From: Sphagnum compactum
Lineage: Eukaryota; Bryophyta; Sphagnopsida; Sphagnales
Assembly (NCBI GenBank): GCA_965153455.1
Contig: OZ234498.1
Location: 18,290,001 to 18,354,000 of the forward strand
Length of the DNA: 64,000 nt
Direction: 5' to 3'
Shown: in pieces, positions 1 through 12,025 of the stretch
Layout of the letters: each line of letters begins with the position of its first letter
Numbering within the stretch: the stretch's first letter is position 1
The notes under the pieces: model-generated
What the model was told of the DNA's origin: nothing
The model's input: only the letters and a program-made list of their open reading frames with translations
The model's database searches: none
Translations under genes and position numbers: made by a program

Positions 1-1294
1 GAACTCCTTACTAATTGTTTCTGGGTGCTTGTCAGGCTCACTGATCACTAAAAGTTCTCCATTTGATCCATGGGTGCAAGAAGAGGTGTGCAAGTGTGAG
101 ACAATATCAATCATCCTTCACAACAATAGTAAGTTAACTCAATTCTATCTTCAGTTACAAATTTCATACCCAGACCAGTATTTTGACATCGGATAATCCA
201 AAAGGTGGAGGTCTTGAAAAAGTTCAAGTTTTTCAGAAATAGTTCAGATCTGAATGTAGTTAAGGCTTATCCAAGGTTGAAGGTATGAAGCATCAAAACA
301 TCACATTTTGGTACTTTGTAAGATCCAATGGTTGGACATCTGGAGGACGAATTTAAAAGTGACGACAGTACGATGAGGTTCTAAATGGGTGCTATTAACA
401 TAGTTAAACTTCTATCCATAATCCAATTCTCATCGGTAAACAACTAACTACAAATCCTATAATCTTTTGTTGAACCATGTGCATCATTATATGATATTGC
501 CCCAAGAAATCCATCAAACAACAATAATCCAGCCGCCCCTATCGTTAGTTATTAGGTACACATTCTTTCACAGGTTCTTTTGAGTTGCCTATTTGAACTC
601 CAATTTGATCCTTTAGTGTGAGAAGGACCTTACACCTAGGGAACAACTTGGGAACTTGGGGAATCTCAAGGGAATGTGATGAGAACATGTTGGTAACTGC
701 CCAACATGGTTATGACTGTGTGTGTCCATCTAATGGAAGTTGGGATATTTCTTCATTCACATGGAAGATAGTGGTCCAAAGATGAATTTTTCAAGAAAAA
801 TCAGGTTTTTGTTTGGGGGAGAGTGGACAGGGGTTGGGGGGAGAAGGATATCATCCTTACCAATGTTATCATCTGTCCAATTTCTTATTTAGTTCACAGA
901 CATGTCTTTGAGTTCTTTTCCAAATGTGGCAATTCTCAAACACATCCATAAAGAAGCTTTTATGGTATTGAAACATAGTTTGACCTTGAAGAAGAGACAC
1001 TATATTTTATTGTATCAATGCACATTCATCAATAGTGAAACCATAAGTGTTTGTGGAGTCAAATGATTTGTTTCTCATTTCATATGAAGTCTTCATTTTC
1101 AAAAAATTGCAAAATTTTAAATGTTTCTCTGAATGTGACTTAGTTTGAACAATTTGTGGAAGATTTTATCAATTTTTTTGCCTTAACATGGGTCTTCACA
1201 ACCATGGTGTAGATCTCCGTTACTAATTCATTTGAATCAAGGAATTTCCAATTGGGTAGACTAAGTTTTGATGCAACTTTTAATCAGTTTTTGA
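1..1294. other. AT-rich spacer, no gene recognised
   Basis: No open frame with a recognisable family and no clear repeat was seen. The last few hundred bases presumably hold the promoter of the following gene, but no convincing TATA box or spaced motif could be fixed. Confidence 0.5.
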
Positions 1295-1357
1295 GTGGCC
1301 TTAGTCAAGCTAAGTAGATATGTATTTTTCAAAGTGTGCAAATCTCAAAATCAAATC

Positions 1358-2473
1358 ATGAGTTTTAAAAGGACAAGTTCATCAAGTGTGGAAACTGAAG
1401 ATGAAGAGGCACCTGAAGCTAACAAACCAAAGACATATGATAGCAAGAAATTACAATATACAAAATTCTCACAACAAGAACTCCCAACTATCAAACCTCT
1501 AATGACACCCAAGTGGATAGTTTCAATGTTCTTGCTCTTGGGATTCACTTATATACCCATAGGTATTATAATATTGATCATTTCAAACTCAATGATTGAA
1601 ATTTCTTTCAACTATGGAGCTGCATGTATAATGAATTATTCAAGTCCAAGCAACCCTCTCAACACAAATAATGAAATGTCCAACTTCATGCAGAATGTGA
1701 ACAACCCTAAAACTTGCAATGTAAGTATTTATGTACCCAAAAATATGAAGAATCCAGTGTATGTTTACTATCAACTTGAAAATTTCTTCCAAAATCATCG
1801 AAGATATAGCAAAAGTAGGAGTGATAAGCAACTTTGTGGCACAAATTTGAAAATCGAGGATTTGGATGTTTGTAAACCTCAAGACTCCATCAACAATGTT
1901 GAAATTGTGCCTTGTGGAATGATTGCTTGGAGCCTTTTCAACGACACTTTTGATTTTTCAACTAGCAATGAGCCGATCGTAGTGGATAGGGGTGGAATTT
2001 CATGGTTAAGTGATAGGGAAGAGATATTTAGCTCTTTTGTGTTCCCATCGAATTTCCCAAACAATGATGTATATGGAAATTCATCTCAATTTATTGGAGG
2101 AGGGAAGCTAAATCCAAATGTTTCTTTGAATGCAAATGAGGATTTTATTGTTTGGATGCGAACTGCATCATCACCCAAATTTCGAAAACTTTGGGGCAAA
2201 ATAGACAATGATATCAATCCTGGACTTGTATTTGTGAACATAACCAACCAATATAATGTCTACAATTTTGGGGGAACCAAAAAACTTGTGCTCTCCACTA
2301 AGAGTTGGATAGGTGGGAAGAATGCATTTTTGGGTGGTGCTTATGTGGTAGTGGGTGCCCTATGTGTCGTTCTTGGATTTACTTTTGCAATGGTCCATTG
2401 GAGGAATCCAAGGCCACTTGGGGCCATTGCATATCTTTCATGGAATAGGAAATTTGAAGATAGTGTCAACTAG
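1358..2473 (+). CDS. ALIS: ALA-interacting subunit (CDC50/LEM3 family)
   Basis: Non-catalytic beta subunit of P4-type ATPases (aminophospholipid flippases); in plants ALIS proteins chaperone ALA ATPases out of the ER and are needed for their activity. The 371-residue frame has the family plan: a cytosolic N-terminus with FSQQELPTIKPLMTPKW, a first membrane segment at about 53-77, a large lumenal domain and a second membrane segment at about 322-347 followed by LSWNRKF. The lumenal domain carries the family motif YYQLENFFQNHRRY, several cysteines (for example in LCGTNL, LDVCKP, VPCGMIAWS) and N-glycosylation sequons such as NYSS, NVSI, NDTF and NITN. The frame is open 63 bases further upstream, but the family N-terminus fits the ATG before SFKRTSSSS. 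The whole gene lies in one exon, whereas plant ALIS genes that I know of are split, so a processed retrocopy is possible. The reading frame is intact. Confidence 0.93.
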   Translation: MSFKRTSSSSVETEDEEAPEANKPKTYDSKKLQYTKFSQQELPTIKPLMTPKWIVSMFLLLGFTYIPIGIIILIISNSMIEISFNYGAACIMNYSSPSNPLNTNNEMSNFMQNVNNPKTCNVSIYVPKNMKNPVYVYYQLENFFQNHRRYSKSRSDKQLCGTNLKIEDLDVCKPQDSINNVEIVPCGMIAWSLFNDTFDFSTSNEPIVVDRGGISWLSDREEIFSSFVFPSNFPNNDVYGNSSQFIGGGKLNPNVSLNANEDFIVWMRTASSPKFRKLWGKIDNDINPGLVFVNITNQYNVYNFGGTKKLVLSTKSWIGGKNAFLGGAYVVVGALCVVLGFTFAMVHWRNPRPLGAIAYLSWNRKFEDSVN

Positions 2474-2984
2474 TATTGTAAGTGATGATAAATGAGGGGC
2501 AAAAACTTTGCTAACAACTATTAAGTTGTCTTGGAATGGGAAACTTTCTATGTATTTTGTGATTATTGCTTCCTCTTAGGTTTAATATTGTTGAAATTAC
2601 GATCATCTTATTTTGTTCAAAAGTGAATTCAACATGTCATACATTTAGACAACTCAACAATCTTATATCAAAATGTTGATTTTCTTTTTAACTTGATTTC
2701 AACACCTTGTAATCCAAATTAAAAAATTTCTTTAATAGGTCATGTAACAAATTGGATTTAATTTTGACACAAAATGAAAAAAAAAATTAAAAATCAATAT
2801 GTAATAGATTGTAATACTTGGTGGGATGCTTGTGTTTTTCATATGTGTAATAAATAGGCCAAAAGTGTTTTGCAACCATGTTGGCAAGTTGTGGAAAAAG
2901 GGTGAGGGAAAAAAAAGGTGTATATAAAATTTATGTTTGAAAAAATATTCATGGCAAACACAAATATAAATTGGCCCGTGGTTG
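2474..2984. other. 3' flank of the ALIS gene
   Basis: AT-rich sequence. An A-rich stretch near 2770-2795, about 300 bases past the stop, could be the remnant of a poly(A) tail if the gene is a retrocopy. No target-site duplication was recognised. Confidence 0.3.
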
Positions 2985-3190
2985 ATTCCTTAAGGTTGAT
3001 TTCAAGGGTGATGGCTCAATGGTACAACCCTTGTATGGGACCCAAGGACCTCAAAAAAGGTTTGGGGTTTAAACCCATTGGTGTGCAAGTAAAAGCCTTG
3101 TCAATCTTTGGCCACTAAGCTTGACTTGGGGGTGCCAACATCTTGTCAGGTCGGGTGTGTTGTTGTGTTTAACTAATAAATATATAAATA
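2985..3190 (+). mobile_element. tRNA-derived SINE
   Basis: An RNA polymerase III A box (GATGGCTCAATGG, about 3009-3021) is followed about 40 bases later by a B-box-like sequence GGTTTAAACCC (about 3066-3076). The body then runs into T-rich sequence and an AT-rich tail near 3150-3190. This spacing and order is that of plant tRNA-related SINEs. The ends are approximate and no flanking duplication was fixed. Confidence 0.5.
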
Positions 3191-5090
3191 AAGAAGTTTA
3201 TAGAGGAAGGAGGTAAATGTATCAACTTCACATAATGAGATGCTAATAATTTGAGTTTGTACATGAGGAAACAAACAAAAATGGATGGTGATCATATTTT
3301 CCATGAAAATGTAATTTTATCATGTTATGGAATTTTCAACATTGATCCATGTCATTGAATTCACCCATTTAATATCCTTCATAATGTATGTGTTATTCAT
3401 TTCATAGAGATTGTGATTTTTATTTATGACATTCATTTTCATGAATCTAAATGTTAGAAGGTAAATGACCAAATTGGAATTAAAGGACATACTACCAAAT
3501 CAAAGTTACACAACAAATTGCTTAATGAAAAAAAAAGTTGTTGAAATTTACTATTTATTCAAGTGAAACAAAATTCTAAATTATTTATAATAAGTACCTA
3601 AGTGGCTAAAATGTCAGTATCTCCAATATTCTAAGATATATATTCATGAATTTAACTTATCAATGTTTTAAAAGCATGAGCTTGTGAATAGAATGTACCC
3701 AATTAAATAAAATCTAAGTTGATTTGAAAGTGTTTTTATAAAAAAGGACTTGCATGAAGTACATGAATGAGTCACCACTTTCATAAAAGTTAAGAGATGG
3801 TCATTTCAAATTATATGAGGGCCTAGATTTTGAGTGTTGAACATATATCATGTTGTGATAAAATATTGTTTTAGAGTTAAGATTTTTTTTCCTATGTTGT
3901 TAATTGATATTAGTTAGAAATATGTACATACTACATTAGAGTAACAAGTAGGTTGGGTAAAGGGCAGCCTTATAGGAAACCTTTTATCACCACCTCATAT
4001 CTCCATATCCACATGTGTGTGGTTTCATTATTCTTTATGGAATTGGCCATGGATGTAATGTTTACAAAAATTTGTAACTAATGTAAAACTACTATGGCTC
4101 TCCTTAACAACTTTGCAAGTATTATGATGTCATGGACCATCATTCTTCACCATCATGTGCAACAAATTTTGCATGCATGTTTATAGTCGTCCATTTTGAT
4201 ACACAATACAAACATGAAATTAACAAATTTGTATTGACATTTCAAGGTTGGAAAACATGTTATTTGAATATTTTTAAAGATGTTCATTTCTAATGGAATA
4301 TAATTTGATATTTATAATCCCCAAGTTATTAATGGAAAATTAAAGAAGTAACCTCTTTTCATGCAAAGGGTCATCATAAAGACAATGAACCAACAATCAA
4401 ATATTGTCATTTATGTCACAAAATGAATTGTATTTTCATTTTGTGAGTTGCATTCCTTTGTTTGTTGAAATGGAACAAGCCATGTATATTTTTCATTCTA
4501 CCTTGTTTGTTGTTTTAAACCATCATATTGTGATATGATGTTACATGTGAAATGACATCAATAAGATATAAATTGACTCATAGTGCAAAATAACTTTGAA
4601 TGTTTTTAATTTCAACCTAAGGAAAATTTATTTTGTAACTATAATGCAACTAAGTTCATTAGTAAACAAGTTGTGACCATACCTTTAGGCTTGTGACCAA
4701 GGTTAAGGCATGACAAAAGGAGTGAGCCATGAGTGTGTCGTGAGACTCAAATGCACTCCCACAAGTGTTTTTCTTTTAAAAATTCATCAAAAACTAATGC
4801 AAACAAAATAATTGCCATGAAAAAATTTCCTTTTTAAAGGATTTTGTTCCCACTAGTTCATGGCTTGACTAGAACGTTAACTTTATTAAAATTTCATGGT
4901 GATTATCTCATTCCTTGGTTAAATGGTTAGATGTGAAATTTAAAATGACACCATTCTTGTTAACACGAAACTAATTTATCTTATTGAAGAAGCCTTCAAC
5001 AAATAGGGTTCATTTTTTTTTATTATATTTTTTTAACATGGGCTAAACATGTACCTGTGTGTAGGGACATCATTAGAATGAATCCCAACA
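3191..5090. other. AT-rich spacer, no gene recognised
   Basis: Long AT-rich stretch with only short interrupted frames. No recognisable protein family, RNA gene or tandem repeat was seen. Confidence 0.5.
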
Positions 5091-6110
5091 TTCCTAAATG
5101 GATTCCATTTTGGGAGTTGAAGTTTTATGATGTTTCAAACTTTTTGACGCACTCCCAAGCTCCGTGATAAACTCAAATGTGAGTATAAGTGAAAACAATG
5201 GAAGGATAAAGAGATGGGGCACACTCCCTAACTCGTAACACTTTAGGGGTAGAACGGAGTGCTGGAGCTCTAGGATGTGGACTAAAACAAGTGACAAAAA
5301 GACGAGTGACAAGCAGGTCAATTATTCATGCGGACTTGCACAAACCAAACAACAAGTTGGTTAGTGCAGAGTTGGAGCATTTTTGGTGCACGGACGAGGC
5401 ACGAGCAAACACGGACTCACAAGACTCACCATGGCCCGAACTTGAAGGAAGCCACCACCTTCCCCTTTATAATATTATTTGTGCCTAGTCACAGGGCTAG
5501 CACCCAAATGTCATTTATGTCCCGGGACTCCCAAGTTGGAGTCCCAAAATTCTTGAAATTGGGACTTTCGCGACTTTGGAGGCTCATAACTTCTTGGTGC
5601 AGACCTTCGATTAAGATGAGGTCTAAAACAAAGTTGTAGCCCTTGTTGAGAACTTTTCAACGATATGTGGCACGCCACCTGCACGCAAGTAAATCGAGGA
5701 AATTCTTGATTTTTAGTGGTCGGGAGTCGAATTGGTAGTTTGACTCCCAACCCTTCTTTTGGCCATAATTTATGCCTTAAGTACGTAAATGAGTCATGCG
5801 AGCCCATTTTAGGCATCGACGTTCCAAAAGCTTTCCAATGATATAAGAAACTCTTCAATTCAATGAGTTTTGACCCCTACAATCGCCCTTTGAAAATTCC
5901 GGAGTCCATGGGGACGCCAACTCTCAAAGTGGGAATTCACTTGGGAGTGTGGGGGTTCATTCCCTCACACTTTCCTACACTCCCGGGAACATGAAATGTA
6001 ACTCCCGGGCTTCATTCTTGGCTCGCACCTTTGCAAGCCTTTGCCTTGGTCGCGAGCCCAAGGTTAGGGTTGTGACACTTTTGGGATAAGATTTGGTCTA
6101 AATTAATCCT
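5091..6110. mobile_element. probable LTR-retrotransposon LTR remnant
   Basis: A sharply more GC-rich block inside AT-rich DNA, with repeated CTCCCAA/GACTCCCAA words. It also contains phrases that recur in plant LTRs, such as CATAACTTCTTGGTGCAGA near 5585 and GCTTTCCAATGATAT near 5830. No internal gag-pol frame is adjacent, so this would be a solo or broken LTR. The TG...CA ends and target duplication were not fixed; the call rests on composition and phrase resemblance. Confidence 0.35.
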
Positions 6111-6903
6111 TTCTAAAATATTGGAAAGGTCTTTTACAAAGTAAATATCTAAAGCGAGGTCACATTCCCCATTAGAGATTTGAAACACAACTAGTTATGA
6201 TTAATGTTGGATGAGTATCAAAATGTTTTGATATTTGTTGGATTCGATTTTCACAAAATAACTTACAAAAAAGTCCAATTTTCATTTAATAAATAAATAA
6301 ATGTCGAGGCATGGTACCAATTATCTTTTAGAAAAATTGAACTAGTTCTCACAATGCATGTTCTCATAAGTTTGAGAATAGTTAATTATACTTTGGTAGC
6401 TTTCATAGTAATTCAAGTTGTTGTATCACAAAGAGAGAGAAAGCTACAAGCTATTACAACATATAAAAAAAAAATTGCAATAATTTTGTAGTAAAGATAA
6501 AAAGAATTATAGTAGTTGCAAATTAAAAAAAGAGTTCATTGTTGTATCAATAAAAAGAAAGTTGTTGCAACATTGTGCAACAACAAAAATAAGATAAAAC
6601 TATTTTTTTCAACAATTTTCTTCTTCTACATTAACTTATTTTGTTCTAATTCTTTTTTTTCTTTTGCTTGGTTCTTCTTCTTTTACTTTTCCCATTTTTT
6701 TTCCTTTCACATAGACACCCCTAGGAATACCGAAAACAAAAAGGAACAAGGATGACATACCTTGGTAGGTATATGTGTGGGTGTCAATGACTGAACTTGA
6801 CTTTGGTGCTCTTTGCATGTTGTTCAACTTGCAAAAAATGAATGGAGGGGAAACTTTTGAAGTTCTTAAAGTGTCCTTGAAAGAAAAGGCCACCAAGGAT
6901 GGA
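6111..6903. other. AT-rich spacer, no gene recognised
   Basis: Contains A- and T-rich runs and no supported gene. The short frames here overlap on both strands and look random. Confidence 0.45.
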
Positions 6904-7125
6904 ATAGATTAACACAAGGATAGGTTGAAAGTGTAGAGGAGCAAATTGACATAAGCACAAGCTAAAAACACAAAGGAGCAAATTAACACAAGCACAGGTT
7001 GGAAGTGTGAAGTAGCAAATTGACATAAATACAAGTTAAAAAATAAAAGAATAAATTAGCATAAACACAAGTTGAAAACACAAAGGAACATATTAGCACA
7101 AGCACAAGTTGAAAATGTGAAGGAG
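6904..7125. repeat. 37-bp minisatellite, about 6 copies
   Basis: Units with the core GCAAATTGACATAAGCACAA recur at about 6904, 6941, 6978, 7015, 7052 and 7089, a strict 37-base period with point differences. Isolated look-alikes occur near 7310-7345 and 7405-7430, so the array was once longer or has been broken up. Confidence 0.85.
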
Positions 7126-8130
7126 AAGTAGGTTGGTCAAAATATTGAAAACACATAGAAATCCTACTTGAGGAAAGGAGGAGGTGATGGAATTTGATTT
7201 TATAATATTCTTTTGAGCTTTTCTTCTTGTGTTCCAAACCTTGTAGAAACGAAAAGGAAAGGGAAGTTTCAAGAGATCTTGAAACTTCCTTAGGAAAGAC
7301 AGTAGCAAGCACAAAACATATTGACATAAACATAAGTTGAAAATGCAAACAAGGAACAAGTTGATCAATGTAACAAAACACATAGAAAGAAAAAACAACC
7401 AAGAAAGAACAAATTGACACAAGCGCAAGCCAATAACAATGAAGGAATGGGTCACCCAAAATAACAAAACACACAAAAAGAGAGAGAGTATGTGAAGGAG
7501 CTTCACATTTAAAAACAAAGAGGCACAAAAAAAGATAAGCTCAACTACTTTAAGAGTGATGGGGTTAGAGCTTAGCGCTCCTTCAATCCACGCTTGAACC
7601 ACATTTTTTCAAAATGCATTCCTCTTGTGCTCTAAGCTAATACTACAAAGAAAGACCATGTTAATCAAAGAACTATACACACACAATGCAAAAGGTGTGA
7701 GAGTGAAAAAAAAGAGAATGAGCAAATGAACGAGCTACATAATGATAGGGGTTGAAAGCACACACTAATATATACCAAAAACGACCATTGCAAAGTTCAT
7801 TGTGGGAGTTTTTTTAGTGCATTTTAAAATACAAAAAACTAAGAAAAGAACATTAAAACTTTTAAAACAACATTATAATTGAAATTTATTTTTCGTGTTC
7901 AAGTTAATGATACCCTACTTGCAACCTTTTTGAACACCTCTATTTAATAAATATCCTTTTAAATATGTGATAAATATTGAACGAAGAAAAGAAAGGTAAG
8001 TCAATATGGGGTGAAGGGTGGATGAGTGAAAAAGGGGCATATAATGGAAATTTAAAAAAAAAGTAAATAAATATATAAATTTAAAATAAATAAATAAATA
8101 AATAAAATATAAATAAGTAAATAAATAAAT
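7126..8130. other. spacer with decayed minisatellite and AATA microsatellite
   Basis: Scattered copies of the preceding 37-bp unit occur in the first 300 bases. About 8060-8132 is an AAAT/AATA microsatellite. After it base composition rises sharply at the promoter of the next gene. No gene was seen. Confidence 0.5.
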
Positions 8131-8132
8131 AA

Positions 8133-8751
8133 ATGGGTTGCAGTTTTTTTTGTCTACCGGACCCCTTAACCTACCGACATCCCAGACGGGCCTGGACGGA
8201 CTTCATCCCCAGCAGGTGGTGGGTGCTGGGTCAATCAGGCGGGCCTTACGCGATAGTTCCAAATTTCAGAATTCAGTTGCATATTTCATCCAGTTTCTGT
8301 TATTATTATGAGCAACCACATCGGGCCCCAGCGGGTTTCCGACTGGCACTAACCGGTAGACAGTCGACTTGCATCCATCCCCCGCGCCGGATCCCGCAAC
8401 TTCCTTCCTTCGCTCGCTCGCGCGCTCCCTCTCTCGTCCGTTGAGCGGTTTTCGCTGTTGGGGTGGTGTGCGCGCGGCGTTCACGGTGGAGATTTTTATT
8501 TTTATTTTTTGTTTTCTTTGGGGGGTTGTGTTTGTGTTTTCCTTTTGGAGAGAAACGAGATTGCTCTTCGCGGAGGGAGAAGAATCGTGTCATCGCTTTG
8601 AAAGAGGCCGTTATTTGTAAATTTTGATGTTCCTGAATAAGTGAGCGAGAACGAGGGTTAGGGTATTGAGGAGAAAGAGGAAGAAGAAGAAGAAGAAGAA
8701 GAAGAAGAAGACGGTGGTGGAGGGAGAAAAACAAAGAGCAAGAGGCGCAAC
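8133..8751 (+). promoter_or_regulatory. GC-rich promoter and 5' UTR of the zinc-knuckle gene
   Basis: A CpG-rich segment (about 8150-8500) stands out from AT-rich surroundings, followed by a leader with a GAA/GAG trinucleotide run (about 8680-8710) just before the ATG. This fits a TATA-less plant housekeeping promoter. The transcription start is not visible. Confidence 0.55.
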
Positions 8752-11700
8752 ATGAGCTACGCGGACGACGAAGGAGCGAACAGGCCAAAGCTTAGTCTCC
8801 AGCCCCGTGGATCCGCAGCCGATATGTCATCCGCATCTCCAGTCAAGACCAGTAGGGTAAGTTTGTGCTCCTTCTTCCTTGGTTCTGTCCCTCGTGGAGT
8901 CTGCCAGAATGTGAGAGGATATGATTATGTTACCCGCACAAGGTATTTCCTTGAGGTCTCTCTTGTCGCTGGGGTTTGCGTACTGCGTGTGCCTCTAGAA
9001 ATCAAGTGAGGGTTGAATGTTACGATTTCTAGTATGCGCAAAGTTTGCCGTCACATTTGATCTCATACGGCATTGACTGAGCTACTTTCTTTCCTCTTCT
9101 CTTCAGTTTTAGATTCTTAAAATGAGGATACTATTGACTTTTTTTTATTAGCTATACCTTGAGTGTTAGCTGACATCATGACTGAGTCTGTCGGTTGCTT
9201 CTGGAAATGCAAGAACAAACTTAGGACACAGATTCTCGTATAGTCTTTTTGCTCAGTTTTAAGCAGATTGTTATATGCTTATCTACATCCATAGTGGGGG
9301 GGTTGATGAAATCAGTAAGGAGTAATTGCAGCCAGTCACTGCTATTTATGAGGAAGGCGACAGTCTGATACTTTGTGATACTTTGTGAGTGGTACTCACA
9401 ATGTTACAACTGCACTCATTCTTGGTGTGTTCGTTTTTAGTTTGTCAAAATTGATTGAAGATTTATTTGGTTTCATTCCATGTTTTTGTCGAGTTGTTCT
9501 TTGATCACATTGATACACTTTTCTTGATTTTAGGTCATCACATATTGGTGTTCCTTTCAACGTCTTTAGAGCTTGCATTTTTGCAATTTCCAAAGTGTCA
9601 TTTATCTGGGCAGTTGCTCTATCCCATTTCATCCTTCTGGTTTTTTTGCCATCTTCATTGGTCACTTTTTGTTGTGATATGCCAATGAATAGAACCTTTC
9701 AGATTCAAATGTGCACCTACTTGTGCACAGGATCATCTTTGTCAAGGTTTTTGGTTGCACTTTTGACACACCTTCACAAAATTTACTTGGTACAATGCCA
9801 GATTTGCACACTTCCTGTAATGTCTGTTTATGGCTGTTGTTATGCCATTAAGCCATTGATAAGGATGGAAGGGGTTTGGGCTTCAACAACCTACAGCAAC
9901 CATGAAAGTTGTAATGAGGCTAAATGATGTAATTTAGAGTTGCTGAACCTGTTCTTATGTCCAGCCAAATCCATTTGGTGCTGCAAGGCCTCGGGAACAA
10001 GTTATTGCTGAAAGAGAAGGGAAAAAGGAAACTGAGGTCCTCAAGGAGCAAGCCCACAAGGAATGGAAACCCAATGTAAGGAATCTGTGCTTGTTGACCA
10101 GCTTCATGTGTTTTTATCTTGATTCAGTGTAGATGCCAGACAGTCTAGTGGGTGCCTGCTATCATGGAAGCCAAAAATGGCATCTAGTGACTTTTCACTG
10201 CTTGCTAGGTTGGCAGGTGAGAGAACCTTGATCACCTGGCAAGGGCTTGTCATTCAGATTGTGTACCATGGCTGCAAAGTAGCTTAGTGAACTTAGCTGA
10301 CTTCACTGAAGTTGAAGGGATACTTCTGAATTTTTTTTGTTGTACATTCATTTCAGCATGTTTAGCATGGTCAACGTAATTGCTAGCTTGACCTTTGTGT
10401 TTCTAAAATCCACAATTAAACCAGTTCTTTATAGATGGATTGAAACTGTGAGCACCTCTAGTAATACTTTCTCATTTTGTGAATGTGTAAACTGCTTTTT
10501 TGGAATTGGGAGGGCAGCTGGTGTTGACTGAACAGCAACGTGAAGAGAAGAAAGCAGCAGAAGCAGAGCTTTCTTTCTCCAAAAGTGAGCTCGAAAAAGA
10601 AGTGGACCCGGTGAAGTCAAAATTGCTGAGAGAGGAGGTTATCTACATGGAAAAAAAACTGGATGAACTGTTGTTATCCTTTGAGGTATGTCATTTTACA
10701 GTTATTTATGTAAGGTTTCATGGATTTAGCATGACTGTCCTGCATTTGTAGTGCTTACTTACAAATTCAAGTCATGTTTTCTGTTGTGTCTTCATTCAGA
10801 AGACAGAGCATAACTCTGTTGTGGCAGAATCAAGATTTGGAAGCTCTTTGTTCACTCATTGCCAGCCTAGTGCTCAGGCAGTATCCTTGCCATGCATTCT
10901 TTTTGGATAATAAATCATGCTGCTGTAGGTTGTTCACAGTTCATGACTTTGCATGAATTTGGCATGTATGAGAATTCGACTGATTTTGACAAGCTAGATG
11001 TGCAGAAAATGGCTGTTCAAACAGCGCAATTAGGTGGGGCAAGAAGATTACGTCGGGATGAAGATCGAGCACCTGCACCAGTTGCTGCTCCTGCATATGG
11101 TGGTGAGGCAGAGGGGTATGGAAATTTTAGCAGAGGCCGAGATCGCGATTCTAGTCGGGGAAGCTCATATGGGGATGCATGGGGAGCAGCAAGGGGCAAG
11201 TCAGGTGCTGAGGCATGCTACAACTGTGGACAGGTTTGTGCTTGTTGTCACATAGAATCATTTTGTGCAAAAGTCCCCTAAATTTAATAGTTGTAAATTT
11301 CAGGTTAGTTGCTCTCTTCTCTTACTCTTTCCTGTTTGCCTTGTCTGTCCAATTGCCCTTATTATCTCCTTTTCCATTGAGGTAGCCAGCATCATGGCTT
11401 AGTCTTCCTGTTACCTCTGCACTTGTAAAATAAACTTGTACGTTAGTTAATGTCTGATATCAAATTTGTGACCACTATTGGGAGCTGATGAAGCCAGTGC
11501 AGGAATATTGTGGTATTTAGTCTCTACTGCACATGTTGCTGTTAACGGTCATTGAACCTGCAAGTGACTCAAATGAGTCAATGGACTCAAAGATTGTTTT
11601 TGAAAACTGAAGTTCGGGTGATTGCTTGACCTCAGCCGGGTCACTTTTCTCGTGATTGCCCCAATGCTGGAATTGGTGGTGGTCGGGCTGGTGGCGGCTA

Positions 11701-12025
11701 TGGTGGAAACTTTGGTGGTGGTGGAGGGGGCCGAGATAGAGGTGCTCGTACTTGCTATACATGTGGCCAAGAGGGTCACTTCTCCCGCGAGTGCCCCCAA
11801 GGTGGACAACAGTATGGATCTCGTGGTGCTGGAGGTGGTAGCTATGGAGGGGGCTATAGTGGTTCTTATGGTGGGGGTGGTTATGGGGGCAGTACTTATG
11901 ATGATGGTGCTCAGTATGGTGCCAGTCAAGGTGGTAGCTATGGCAGCAGTGGCTACAATGACCGCAGTGGCTACTCATCTGGTGCTCGTGGAGGAGGTTA
12001 TAATCGGCAGGGGGAAGAATGGTAA
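8752..12025 (+). CDS. Zinc-knuckle (CCHC) glycine-rich RNA-binding protein with eIF4B-like N-terminal motif
   Basis: Five coding exons: 8752-8856, 9965-10075, 10518-10685, a fourth ending at 11233, and 11636-12025. All introns are GT-AG and phase 0. The fourth exon starts at 10940 or 11006; both acceptors keep frame, giving about 355 or 333 residues. Exon 2 encodes PNPFGAARPRE, resembling the NPFG.A+PRE motif of plant eIF4B. Exon 3 is a charged, probably helical segment. Exon 4 is Arg/Gly-rich and ends in CYNCGQ; exon 5 resumes with PGHFSRDC, so the first CCHC knuckle is split by the intron. A second knuckle, CYTCGQEGHFSREC, follows, then a Gly/Tyr/Ser-rich tail ending in GEEW. CCHC knuckles and RGG/GGY regions bind single-stranded RNA, so a role in mRNA handling or translation is inferred. 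The exact family is not certain. Confidence 0.85.

Noticed and set aside
6904-7125. Possible CRISPR-like array (37-bp period)
   Set aside because: The units are contiguous with no unique spacers, and the DNA is plant nuclear; it is a minisatellite.
8306-8788. 160-codon minus-strand frame with poly-Leu
   Set aside because: It runs antisense to the GAA-rich 5' leader and first exon of the zinc-knuckle gene; the leucine run is the reverse complement of the GAA repeat.
11517-11978. His-rich and Thr/Ser-rich minus-strand frames
   Set aside because: They are shadows of the Gly-rich last exon of the zinc-knuckle gene on the plus strand.
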